Source: Brasenia schreberi (Eukaryota; Streptophyta; Magnoliopsida; Nymphaeales; Cabombaceae). From it: a stretch of DNA of 64,000 bases. Location: assembly GCA_036023115.1 (NCBI GenBank), contig JAYKKT010000047.1, positions 665,001 to 729,000 on the forward strand, read 5' to 3'. A program made the translations under genes and the position numbers. Of this stretch, positions 46,924 through 59,403 are shown piece after piece (positions within the stretch are counted from its first letter, which is position 1; the number at the start of each line of letters is the position of its first letter). The notes below the pieces were generated by a model. That model ran no database searches. It had not been told where the DNA came from and saw nothing but the letters and a program-made list of their open reading frames with translations.

Positions 46924-47510
46924 CCGGTGAATTGTCACCATCTCCACCGCTTTGTCTGTTTTATAATATAATAATATATATAGAGAGAGAGGGGGGGGGG
47001 GGGTGAAAGTAAAAACACTCTTTGCCTCTCTGCGTGTAAACACGAGCATGAGGGGTTCACATGTGCTGCATAGTGTCAAGATGTTTTCAATCCGCCGCCT
47101 ATTTTTTTCTGGCCTTTTTTTTCTTGTAATTAGCGTGCTCAAAATTGTCCCCGGATGGTTGATTGTTTTTAAACGTATTTTTGGTAGTTCTCGAGAGTTA
47201 CTGGATGGACTCACAGCTCAGGCATCCCGGCGTGCGCGCGCCCACACACACACAGAGACAGCGGTGTAAAAACAATGATGGGTGAACACTCGCCTGCTTG
47301 GTTTCTCTGTAGTGGCGACGACATGAACATTATTCAATCCTTTCCTCCAATATCGCTTTTTAATTCGGGACCACCATATCTAGCCCTCTCTCTCTCTCTC
47401 ACGGTCCATCTATCCCTAAACTCGTGGTCGTCGTCTTATTTATTCCTTTCAAGTGAGTCTCTCTCTCCATAAGCAACATCCTTCACAGCACAAGATGGGA
47501 GGAGGAAAAC

Positions 47511-47598
<88 letters not shown>

Positions 47599-49373
47599 GT
47601 GTCTCTCTGCGGATCATTTTAAGATGATGCTACCAAGATGGTGACGGAAGCGGCCTTGCTGTTGATTATCGCCTTGAAACGATGGTGAAGATTTAGGGGT
47701 TGAAGCTGCCAGCATGATCTGACCATCTCTCTTTCTGAGAACAGATCATGCTGCAGTTTCATCCGCTAATATCTGCACGAATTTTTTATGAGTATAACGC
47801 ACTTCAGGTTCCAACAGCCAGATTAGGCATGGTAATTCCGATTTCTTGTAATTTCTCTTTCTTATTCGCTTTATATAATATTTGTGTTCCTACCGTAGAT
47901 TGATCAGGTTGTTGCATGAAAAGCAGAAACATAGATCTATATTTAACAAAGTTTCTTCTTTTCCAGAGATTCAGATTCACTACGCGATTTCATATTGGTT
48001 TGTGTTTGATTCATTGTATGGTTCTTTTGGCAATATATCCTGTCTTCCTGCTCTATATTGTTCTTCTTTTCCACAGATTTAGATTCACTACTTGGTTTCA
48101 TATTGGTCTGTGTTTGATTCATTGCATAGTTCTTTTGGCAATATATCATATTCCTGTGTTCCTGCCTATTTTTGTTCAGATTTGCTGTCACTTATCTCTG
48201 AAATGAATAACATCCTCATATCGCTTGAGGAATAGGTCGACATGATAGGTATATGGTTTCACGTTATTTATTGTGCTTTGAACGGTCGATATCCCTCACA
48301 GATAAGGATAGATATTTTGTAAAACGAGGTACGGAGTGCGCAGTTATATTATAAATTAAGCCTCTCTCTCTCTCTCTGTGTATATGCGTGAACGTTATGC
48401 AGAGGTGACATGTATGGACTTGCTTACCACTACTAGTTTTGATCTCGACACGTTTTCTCCACACCTCTCTTGAAAGACTGATCAACTAATTACCCCACGA
48501 TGCTGGATTCGGCATCTGATGATGATTTGATTAAAATAATATATCCGGGCTTATTAGAACATACGTTATCCTTCATGGGATCGAAAGTAATGATGAATTC
48601 AGACGAAATATTGAAACACTTTTTTGACAGTGTATTTTATGATCCCAGCCATCTTCTTTCCTCCATCCCTCGGTTTCATGTGGTGTTGCCATAGAAAAAT
48701 GAAAACCGCAGCTGTCCATTCAATCAAGGAAATATGTGATGGGTGAGATTTCAAAATAGGTTCTGAATTCAGATTTGTTAGTATCGTATGCACTTTTGTC
48801 CTTTTAAGTGGTATCTTCCACTAACAACCGGCCTTTAAGTTTGGTGCTTCCTGCTTCTTTATGCCTCTATAATTGAGTCAAATTAACTATATAAGTATAT
48901 TACACACACAATGTATATATATATATATGAAGAAATAGTGGTGCATATATTACTACGGCATGTGTTCGTAGATCTATCTTCCTTGGTTGAAAATGTGATA
49001 TTGTTATCGCGTTGCTTAAAATGCAACGTTTTGTTGATGCACTACCACATTTAGAGAAGTGCATACAGATGCAAACAAAAGCATGCAAGATTAAAATTCG
49101 TTTTCCTATGAATATTTTCTGCCTTTTTCAGCGATGATGTATCTATGTAGAATCAAGGTGGAACCGAGCCCACCCGAATTTCAGACAATTAATAAAATAA
49201 ATATAAATTAACAACGGTTGAATTAGTTGGCCATAAACAGTACATAGTTGCACCACTGAAGTCCAGATTGGTTGGATTTGTACTGCCAAACAAAAGAAGA
49301 AAAACATCAGACTCTCATTTTCATAATTTTTTCTTTATTTTCATCACTATCTTGTTTGTGTTAATGCTGCAAG
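46921..49373. other. Intergenic DNA with a CT tract and a 106-bp tandem duplication
   Basis: A CT tract occupies 47514-47594. At 47955-48060 and 48061-48166 a 106-bp unit is repeated twice: TTCTTCTTTTCCA-AGATT, AGATTCACTAC, TTTCATATTGGT-TGTGTTTG, TTTTGGCAATATATC. No coding family was found; a G run of 14 lies at about 46990-47003. Confidence 0.55.
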
Positions 49374-49516
49374 CAGTGGCGGATCCGGAAGCTTGTTTCG
49401 GGTGGGGTGGACTTCACGTTCAGGTAGGGTGGGTTTCAAAAAAAATTAAATTCTTAAGACATTTTAATACATAATTGAAAATTTTCAAAATTTCAGGTGG
49501 AGCACCCGCCACAATT
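49374..49516. mobile_element. CAGTGGCGGA-type small element or terminus
   Basis: Starts CAGTGGCGGATCCGGAAG, and the right side reads GGAGCACCCGCCAC, a partial inverted match (GTGGCGGGTGCTCC). About 140 bp, A/T-rich centre, no coding sequence. Same family of ends as at 24013-24179. No clean target-site duplication was found. Confidence 0.45.
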
Positions 49517-49556
49517 AGTGTTGCAGAAATTTATAAATGATAGTGGTGAAAGTAGG

Positions 49557-50171
49557 TGTAAATGTAATTAAAATTGTATGAAACTACATTGCAGTTATAA
49601 TTAAAGAGTTGGGCAGCTCAAAGGTTGCCTACTTGCCTGTAAATCTCAAAAATAATACCCACTACCTATCTCTTGAATTAAATAGAAAAAGGTTATTGTA
49701 CTACATGGGTTGAATGGGCATGCTGGCTCATAAAGCTAGCAATTAGAGCCATAATAGTAGGTATTTTAAAAGCCACTTGGATGCCTATACAAATAAAAGG
49801 GCACTTGGACCATGGCCAAAGGGGGAGAATCCACATTCGTAAGCATCCCTTACAGCCTCATGACTTTCCTCACCTATGTTCTTTGAGTCAAGAGTTTCTT
49901 TAAATGAGTGAGGTTTATTAGGTCCTAGAAAACCTCGTGGCATCATCTTGGAGTTCCGGTGTTGTCAAAGACTCGGTTCAGTTTGTGCAAGGCAAGTTGA
50001 GGGTTCTTGGTTGTATCCTCAAGGCATTTGTATGTGTCCTTTGCATTCGGAAAAGTGAAATTCGAGGCGACAAAATAGCCTAAAGGATAGTACTCTACAC
50101 GCCTAGAAGAGAAAGTATTTTAGTTCACGCATTTTTAGCAAAGTCGCCAACATTCTTTAGGCTAGTCAACA
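49557..50171 (+). mobile_element. 5' LTR of a Ty1-copia element
   Basis: A 615-bp sequence starting TGTAAATGTAATTAAAATTG and ending CTAGTCAACA is repeated at 54690-55275 in the same orientation. Shared blocks include GAGTTGGGCAGCTCAA, GCCACTTGGATGCCTAT, CATGGCCAAAGGG-GAGAA, CCTCATGACTTTCCTCACCT and CCAACATTCTTTAGGCTAG. The copies are roughly 80-85% alike by eye, so the insertion is old. No TGGTATCAGAGC primer-binding site follows, so that part has decayed. Confidence 0.9.
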
Positions 50172-53100
50172 TTCTTTATGCCATTTTGTATTGTTTGCTC
50201 CTCTTAATGATGTCTTTACATGACATGACTACTGACTTCATTAAGATAGATAGTTTTGATGGAGGAAACTTTCTGGACATGCGACATAAAGAAAATGCAC
50301 TCTCCTTCTTACAACTTTTACAATTATGTATGCGTGTTGACTACTCCAAGGCCAAAAGAAAGCAAAAGAAGAAATCGGGTAGACTCATGCAAGGCATAAA
50401 TTGGGACAATGATGATTTACATATGCACTCGGCCACATTTTTGAACAGATGCTTCAAATTCTTTATTTGATACATATTAGAATAAATGGAATGCAAATGA
50501 ACTTTAGAGAAGTTGGAGGCAAGATACATGACAAATAATCCCGAAGATGCTACAAATACGTAAATTCTTGGTTAGTCCTTTTGAATAACTTATAAATAAT
50601 TAATAGTAGATCTATTATGGAACAAATGTACAAAATTGGAATAGAATTTTGAATAATTTCAAGCAACATAACATGTATATGGATGAAAAGCCATCATTGT
50701 CTCTTCAATATATAGACACAAACTTCCTCCTTTTATGAAAAAGAAACTTTAAAGAGAAGTTCCTACAAAGATAGGAAAGTGATGATCTCTCTCTGAGCAA
50801 TTGGGCTAATCTCCGTTCAATCTTGAGCAATAGTATCGTAAAAAAAGACGTATACTATTAAAGAAACAATCTACTACATAAGAGAAAGTTCATGTGATGG
50901 AAGAAGGAAAAGTCCAAACAAGTCCTCAAAGAAAAGGCCTGTAGATTAAGAAGAATCTCATGTAAGTAAGAAGTAGAAACATACAATGGTAAAGGGTAGC
51001 AACAATAAGACAATGCAAAAGAAAAAAAGAAAAAGAAAGCGGAGCTGTTACTATTATGTAAAGCTTGGACATTTCTCTAAGAATGAAGTGTCGTCTTGTA
51101 AAAAAAAGAACACAAAGAGAATGGATTCTAGCTTCAAAAAGACAACCTTGTCCTAGTTGTCATATCCGAGATCAACATGATTGAAGTATGTTAATTCATG
51201 GTGGATCAGATATCTGGCTGCCACCGACCATATGTACAAGAACAAAGATCTCTTCAAGATAACTCAAAGAAGAAAGATTGGGTCAGTGTTCTATACATGA
51301 GTAACGCATCAATTATCCATGTTAAGGGCAAAGATGATCAGTAGAACTAGTAGTTCACATCTCTCGGAACGTGCTTACTCTTACACATGTATACTACGTA
51401 CCAAATGTTAAACTACAGAAAAAATTTATCTTTCTATACATCCACTTAATAATAAGTATGGTTTTGAAGTCTGTATTCGAGGGAGACAAAGTTTATTCTC
51501 TCTCTAGAAGTGGCATGTTTGTATGGAAAGTGGTATCTACGTGACAATACATATTTAAGTTGAATGTTATTAAATAATAAATGATGTTAATTCCGCTTAT
51601 ATATACTTAAATTTTCTTGATTTATGACATAATTGTTTAGGACATGTTAATATATAAAATTAAATGATATGATGAAATTGATTTGATTCCAAAAAAGAAA
51701 AACTGAAACTTAGAAGCATGTACAATTTCCAGATGCTAACAAACATAACTAGGCTTCAATTTCCAATAGAGGAGAAAGAAATTCTAAGGTGATAGATCTA
51801 ATACATTATAATGTATATGATTTACATGGTCGGCCTTCCATATAGGTAAAAGAAGAAATATTTTGTAAGCCTTCATAGATGATTGTACCTAGATACCTGT
51901 TTTATATATTTAATGCATTCAAAAGATGAAGTATTAGTTTAAACTTAAGATTTTGTAAATCCTAGAATCTTCATTAGACTTTCATCAAATGTATAAGGTC
52001 TTATATCACGAGAGGAGAATATTATGATCCAATTTATTTTGAGTCCACTGAAAGAATAGTATACATCAAACAATCGCACTATATTCCCCCCCACAATAGA
52101 ATGGTGTGACCGAAAGGAAAAATAGGGGCATTAGAAGAAATGGTAAATGTCATGTTATCCTATTAAGGGTTCTAAGAAAAGCTAAGTTATCATATGGGAA
52201 GCTATATTGACAGCTTGTTATATTTTAAATAGAGTTCTAAATAAAAGGAATAAAATAATCTCATATGAACTCTAGAAGAAAAGAAAGGCCTAATCTCAAC
52301 TATTTTAAAATTTGAGTTTGTAGAGCAATAGTAAAGGTTCTTGAACCTTAAAAGGAAGAAATTAGGGTGAGAGGAGAATTGAATGTATAATCTTCTTGGG
52401 ATATGCCGAAAATAGTAAAGCATATAGGTTATTTGTGTAAGTGAATCCAATAGACTTATATCTTGTCAGAAATTCAGAATTTGAATCTAAGCTAGTTTGT
52501 GTGATTTTTCAAGAAGACATGATTAAACTCAATTCCAAGACCCAAAGACAATGTTCTCTAATTAATGGAAATGATATCAAAGAGAATAATGTATCAAATA
52601 AGGATACATTAGAAAGTTTTGAGCCTAGAAGAAGTAGAAAGAATTAAGAAAGATAAAAACATATGGAATCCGATTTCATCATGATCCTAGTTGAAGTAGA
52701 CAGACCATGCATAGAGAGTCATGCACTACTATGCTATAATATATAAAAGTGATCCAGTAAACATTTGAAGAGGCAATAAAGTCTCAAGATGATAACTTTA
52801 TGGAAGGAGGCCATACAAGATGAAATAGACTCAATTTGGAGAATAAAGTTTGGGAATTAGTAGAAGTCCCAACTGATCCAAGCCCATAATTGACACCAAA
52901 TATGTCTTTCAAAAAGAAAATGAAACTTAATGGAACCATTGATATAATCAAAACAAAGCTAGATTTGTTGCTAAGGGTTATACATCAAGAAGAACGAGTT
53001 ACTATTTTGATACATATGCATGCTAGTAGCAAGAATTGTTACAATTAGAGTGCTTTTGGCACTTGCTTCCATCTATAAATTTGTTATTCATCAAATGGAT

Positions 53101-54689
53101 GTTAAAAGTAAGATTCTTAAATGGATTTTATAGAAGAAAAGGTGTATATGAAGCAACCCGAAGGGTTTGCAGTTCCGTGTCAAGAAAATAAAGTTTGTAA
53201 ACTAGTTAAGTCCTTATTGCACAAACCAAGCAAGGCCTAAGCAATTGCATAAAAAATTTGATGAGGTTGTTTGCTAATGGATATAAAATAAATGAATCGA
53301 CAAATATGTAATGCTAATCTTTGGCATTGATTTAGATGAAGTAGAAAACACTACGATTCTTATCTAATAATTTTGACTTGAAAGATGGGAGTAAATGATG
53401 TGATCCTAGGGATAAAAATAACTAGAGATGGTAGTGGCCTAGGACTATCACAATGTTATTACATAGAAAAGGTATTAAAGAAATTTGATCATTTTGATTG
53501 TCATCCTATTACTACACCTTTTGACTTGAAAATTAAATTAATACCAAATAAAGTTGGATGTCCCAGTAGCACAAAGAAGATTATCTGCAAAAATAGTTGG
53601 ATGCTCGATGTATGCTATGACATGTACTTGACCATATTATTTATGCTATTGGAAAATCGAGTCGTTATACATGCAACAAGTAAAGACTATTGGCATGCTG
53701 TTAGAAGGGTATTAAAATACCTAAAAGGAACAATTGATTATAGTTTAATCTATAACGGAAGTCCTCTGGTTTTAGAGGATTTTCAGATGCTAGTTGAGTA
53801 AAGTTATACGAAGACTATGCTTCAACAAACGGTTTGGTCTTCACTTCTTATGGAGGTGTTGTTTCTGGTCTAAGAAACAAACATGCATTGCAGATTCCAC
53901 TATGGCTGCAAAGTTTATTGCTCTACTACCGTAATGCAAAGCAAGCGAAGCCGAAAGTGGCTTAGAAACTTGTTTTATGAAGTATCAATATGGCCAAAAC
54001 TAATGGCACCAATCACACTACATTGTGATAGCCAATCAACACTTGCAAAGGCATATAGCTAAGTATATAATGGAAAGTTTAGACACATTAGACTTAAGAC
54101 ATAGCTATGTGAAAGATTTGATTACAAATGGTATAATTTCTGCTATTTATATGAAGAACAAAAATCTTGCGTGATCCTTTGATGAAAGGATCGACAAGCG
54201 GACTTGGTGAAGAAAGCATCAACTGCGGATGAGACTCGAGTCGATATCATAAATGATCACTAATGGTGGGACCTTGACTCACACTTAAATAACATCAAGT
54301 ATTGAGTTCAATGATAAAGTAAAAGTACACCATTAGAGTGGTTGCAAGTACTTACCAAGTTATATACATCCCAAGGTTAAAAGTGCTTGGTCCCATAAGT
54401 AAAGAGGGAAGGTTGAGCTTTGCTCTTAATGAACCTATACCATATATACTTGGTGAAGTATTTATTATGGGGACACTTCTAATAGTCCAATTTCTACCTA
54501 TGAGTGTAAAGTGGGGGGCTGCTTCTTGGAGTTAAGCGTTTGACTCTTAAAGCACTTGTGAAAAGGATACAAGACACGAGACCACATTAAATGCGTCATA
54601 TTAAATATGACAATCAATGGTGATGAAATCTTATGTGTAAGTTATACACGCTAGTTCATACGGATTAGATGGTTCAAAGTTTGTCTAGA
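50172..54689 (+). mobile_element. Internal region of an old Ty1-copia element (gag to RNase H, degenerate)
   Basis: The order of domains is intact although each is broken. Gag: FIKIDSFDGGNF (about 50238). Zinc knuckle: CYYYVKLGHFSKNE (about 51045; normally CYYCGKPGHFKKD, so one Cys is lost). Protease and pre-integrase: WWIRYLAATDHMYKNKDLF (about 51200), GDKVYSLSRSGMFV. Integrase: WEAILTACYILNRVLNKRNK (about 52195-52250), GYAENSKAYRLF. Reverse transcriptase: QMDVKSKIL (about 53095), VYMKQPEGFAVPCQENKVCK, then the frame 53385-53801 with VILGIKITRDGSGLGLSQ, YYIEKVLKKFDHFDC, RVLKYLKGTIDYSLIY. RNase H: FSDAS-like and GGVVSGLRNKHA (about 53790-53890). Many stops and frameshifts make it immobile. 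Confidence 0.9.
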
Positions 54690-55275
54690 TGTAAATGCAA
54701 TTAAAATTGCATGAAACTGCATTGCAGTTATAATTAGAGAGTTGGGCAGCTCAATGGTTTCCTACTTACCTGTAAATCTGGAAAATAATACACACTAGTT
54801 ATCTCTTGAATTAAATGGAGAAAGGTTAAGAACTACATGGGTTGAATGGGCAATTAGAGTCATAATAGAGGGCATTTGAAAAGCCACTTGGATGCCTATG
54901 AAAGGACATTTGGTCCATGGCCAAAGGGAGAGAACCCACATTCGTAAGCATCCTTTAGAGCCTCATGACTTTCCTCACCTATGTTATTTGAGTTAAGAGA
55001 GTTTCTTTTAAACGAGAGAGGTTTCTTGGGACCCTAAAAAACCTCGCGGCATTATCTTGGAGTATCGGTGTTGTTAAAGACTCGGTTCAACAAGGCAAGC
55101 CAAGGGTTCTTCGTTGTATCTTCAAGGCATTTGTCGGTGTCTTTTGCATTTGGAAAAGTGAAATCCGGAGGTGACAAAATAACCTAAAGGATAGTGCTCT
55201 GCACGTCTTGAAGAGAAAATATTTTGGTTCACTTATTTTCAACAAAATCGCCAACATTCTTTAGGCTAGCCAACA
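54690..55275 (+). mobile_element. 3' LTR of the Ty1-copia element
   Basis: 586 bp matching the 5' LTR, starting TGTAAATGCAATTAAAATTG and ending GCTAGCCAACA. Several small deletions relative to the 5' LTR (for example around 54850) account for the size difference. The immediate flanks (GTAGG on the left of the 5' LTR, ATTGG on the right) match at three of five positions, so a target-site duplication is only suggestive. Confidence 0.9.
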
Positions 55276-56669
55276 ATTGGATCCTTCACTGGCTGCAGGG
55301 TGTTATTAAATAGGGTTGAGACTTAAATTATTAATCCTAAGCAGTAGCTATCTCGGTGATCTAATTCTAACAGTGTCGTATCCAAAATCATTCAAATTGT
55401 TGGGCAACTTAGTTATACATAAGAGAGCCATCTCCATCATGTAAACTTGAAGCAGTGGTTTAGGAGAATTGAAGCATCTATGCTTAAGAGAAACCTGTTG
55501 TCCTTCAAGGGCCAACCGCCGCCTCCATCTAAGGTTTGGGCTGAGAGGACAAACCTTTTCCGGCCGCGAATCCTCTTTCAGTGTTGAACCAAACATTACA
55601 CACATTTTTGCAGTCATAAAGGGGGTTATAAAACCAAGCATTTAGAAAACTTCTCCAGGTGAGGTTAATAGTCATCGAACTTTTTAGGGTGGGGCAAAGA
55701 ATCACCTCTACGATGGGAGACAATTGTGGCTGTTGTCGTTGAGCCTATTCCAACCGTCAACGACAGTTTTGGAACTTCTAGTTGGCCATTCTTCATCTCA
55801 AAGGGGTATGATCTATTTCATCCCGTTCTTACATGGTTACCTGAATGCTAAAGACAGTTTTCAAGATCTTACAAGACTAGGTCAAAAGTTTTTCTTTTGT
55901 GAAAGGTAAGCTGTGCTAGGCAGACCTCTATCAGGTATATTCATTAGCAAAAAACATTGTTGGGAACCAAATGACCTTTTCAATACTTCAACTCTTATCT
56001 AATTTTGTGATGTATATAACCGTAAAACTTAACCTATATTTAACTTTTCCAATTGTATACATGCAAAAAAGCACCACATAATCAAACAAAGTCTGAAATC
56101 CTTTGATTGTAGCGTTAAATGAGTCATCCCAAGAGTTAATTGTTGTGTGCAACATGATTTATAGATACAATGGTCTGGTGCTCTTATGATCCGGTTTAAT
56201 GGATCTAAGATTTGCCTATTTAGTTTTTACTAGACCTCACCGGGACACACTCGAGATATACGACACGAGGGAAAGCTAAGTGTCGACATGATATAGTTAT
56301 CACCAAGGACCGAATGTTGGGATTCGAGCTAGAGTTGGCTGCATCTGGGGATGTCATGGCATCCATGCGCCTAGAGGGGGTTGTTCATATAAAAGAGCTT
56401 AACGACAAAAAGCCTCATGTAGGGAATAAGTGGGTGAAGATAAAGCCGAAGAGCATGGTTATCCATAAGAAGGATCTCCTCAAAAATTGGCACCAAACAC
56501 GCAACTCTTTAGCTGTGGTTTCTCCTGCAAATGCAGCCATAAATACCTGACTGGTGCAGACTTTATCTAACTCTTCTTAAAAATACACCGGCTTCAGCGT
56601 CTTAGCTATTTTGTTGCTAAATTTTAACCGCCTTCAGCCTCTGTGTAAGTTTTTGCTGAATTTAGAAGG

Positions 56670-56701
<32 letters not shown>

Positions 56702-56875
56702 GAAACCAACACAGCTGCTCGTACTTGACTTCGTCCCCTATACAAACTATCACGTGTATGTGTATGTGTATTTTTTCGAACAATTTATGTTCAGATACGT
56801 TGGCAGGCCAATTGTTATTTCATAATGGGCTGGGTTGGAACTAATTTGTGCCGAAGTCGTGTTTGAACTCATTTT

Positions 56876-56923
<48 letters not shown>

Positions 56924-59403
56924 TGATCTTCACCAAGATGGTTTGCTACGATAAGTCTCAAACCAATCATATTTTCTTCATACTTGGGAAATCCGTCCAC
57001 TTCATGAAGTCCAACAGTATTTGCGATAGAAGCTACAAGTCAAAATCTACCATTTGATTAAATTTGATTACTCTAAATAATACGTTCACCATCTATCTTT
57101 AATAGATCATGCCTGATGCTTCATCCAAGAGAGAAGAAGAAGAGATCGGAGTACTTGGCCTTCTGCGCGCTGAGAAAGTCACCATTTCGTTTCTCAATGA
57201 CAAAAGTCCACTTCATTTGGCAATTTACGCCACCATTTTAAATGCTGAGAAACTCGGGTTATAGGTATGCGTGCAAACTAGGGTTCGGAGAGCCATGGTT
57301 CCAGTGTGGAATATTAAAGCTCCGTCTTTCTGTTCACGTACTTAGTCCATCACATGGATGGAAATACTTGATCGCTTTAGACGGCTTTTGTATTAAGTGT
57401 GGGGATGCAGGTGACCTCTCACACGGTATAATACGATATTGAGCTCAACTGTCTCTGAGTTGAATTCAGTTCGCTACTCCTATTAGGAAAATCTCCTTCC
57501 CCTCCAACACACACACAGGCAATGCACTCTGTCACACACACAAAAATATGTGCGAGTAGCCACGTATGTAAGTGGTGCCCGCAAGGGTACGTGTGTGTGT
57601 ACTTTTATATATGCATACATCAATGTCTGCGCTTACAAGCATGCAGATTTGCACGCATGAGATATTTCAACCATCAAGGGTGATGATGTGCTACCCAAGT
57701 ACCCTGATGCGAAGGAAAGCTGTCCTCTTTGACTTGATGGAACATCTCTCTCTTCATGAATGGTTACTTCAAACCCTGATTCGCTTTCTCAATCTTCTCT
57801 AGTGAGAAGTAAGCATAACGATCTGATTATGATGCTTACTCTAGACTCCAAATGCTGCATTTACGTTAAGAGAAAAACATGAACTTGAGTTTTTTTCTTA
57901 GTATGGTGGACCAATCCGCCAAGTCAAGTAGGGAGTTTTCAATCTGTCATGGTCTAAGGGTTAGAGCACATGACTATAGGCAAGGAGTTCGATAAATAAG
58001 AGGTCACTAAGGTGTCTGTTTGTATTCACTAGAGGGACTGTATTGTTTTAGGTTTTGGTTGGGTTGGTGTTGGTTGTGTTTGTGTTTGTTGGTGTTTTTG
58101 TATGGTGGGTTGTTGGGGAATTGTCTTGTTGGAGTGTTTCTGTCAAGGTTTGAGTGGATCACCAAAAGGAAAACCAGTTGATATAGTCCTAAGGTTGCTT
58201 CGCGACGGATGCCCAAATTGATTTTAAAAGTCCTGTAAATTGACAATTTTCTAGCACACTCAAATGTGCAGATAAGATAAGGGGTGTTTGATCACAAGGC
58301 ATGGGCCTATGAAACTGGAACTCTGTGCTTAGTTGGCCTCATCATTAAACAGCATGCACCATAAGATCGGGGTCATACAATCAACGACAACTGAGCCTGA
58401 GATGACAGTTCTTGAGGCCGGGCCTCGTAATCAAACACACCCCAAAAGAAACTACAACTAGGCTCTGACCTTACCATGAGATGCTCAGGTTGGACACAGC
58501 AATTAACGGGACTAGTCAGAATGGATGCCGTAAAAGACATGATGCAGGTGATCATTGAGCCTTTCGTATGAGAAATAGAACAGAGAAAACATTCACAAAA
58601 CTCTCAGACGGCTTCTTGCCCCGTTCATAAAATACCAACCTGCCTCGATTTGACTACTATATTGACACGAGAAAACTTGAACCCCCTGCACATGCAGTAT
58701 GTACTTTTTATATAATATTAACAAATTTTTAGATAGGAGAAACTTTTCTTAGTTTTCATGGGTTTAGGCAGACCCAATTATCGATCTGAGGACCTTCAAC
58801 TTGAAAGCTTAGACGTGTTCACTATGAACTTAGGTCAAAATTTAGGAGTATATCTATAATGGCAACTCCTTAAGGTGTATCGTCAACAATATGAATAAGT
58901 AATATAATGTCACATTTATTATCAAGCCATACCGCATTTCTTCCGTGTCAAATACATGCAACACGAACATGCTCACTTTGGACAGTGTTTCTAGTCATAC
59001 TTTGGTTTCGTGTTAATGTCACACACAGCTTGACCCCCAAATGCCAGCTTCTTTCAGACTCTATTGGATGGTTGTGCAAAACACTGGACATTTGGGGTCA
59101 TTTAGGGTCGTGCCTGAAATTGTCAACCCTACTAGTAGGTTTCAAAAATGAGAAACCGGGTCAGGTTTTAATGGGTAGGCCACTCAACGAGGCAGTGCAA
59201 GCCCAGACCCACCACAACAGCTACAGGCTGGTTTAGTTTTTATTAAGAATCTATGCGCACCATCTGTTAACAGGACCAAAGTCCATATAATCTAAAGTAA
59301 ATGGGAAGATGAGTGAGAATTAATAAGCTTAAAAAAAAGATTAATTCATACATACATACAATGAGAACATGGAACAAAAAAGGCCACGGCCCCCATTAGT
59401 TCC
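55276..59403. other. Intergenic DNA, unassigned frames, microsatellites
   Basis: No family was recognised. The most coding-like frames are 55348-55641 (minus; PEKVCPLSPNLRWRRR), 56314-56550 (plus; ELNDKKPHVGNKWVKIKPKS) and a short plus frame from 57109 (KREEEEIGVLGLL). A CT tract lies at 56878-56917. A tRNA-like GGTCTAAGGGTTAGAGCAC followed by AAGGAGTTCGATA is at about 57950-57995. A G/T-rich low-complexity run spans about 58045-58130. Confidence 0.35.

Noticed and set aside
53810..54540. Separate gene at the end of the copia internal region (65-aa frame at 54338)
   Set aside because: It lies between RNase H remnants and the 3' LTR and shows no motif; it is treated as decayed element sequence.
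49552..55280. 5-bp target-site duplication of the copia element
   Set aside because: Flanks GTAGG and ATTGG agree at only three of five bases, and the exact LTR start is uncertain.
57950..57995. tRNA-like GGTCTAAGGGTTAGAGCAC with a weak B box
   Set aside because: It is a single occurrence with a degraded B box and no tail or target duplication; noted only in the intergenic entry.
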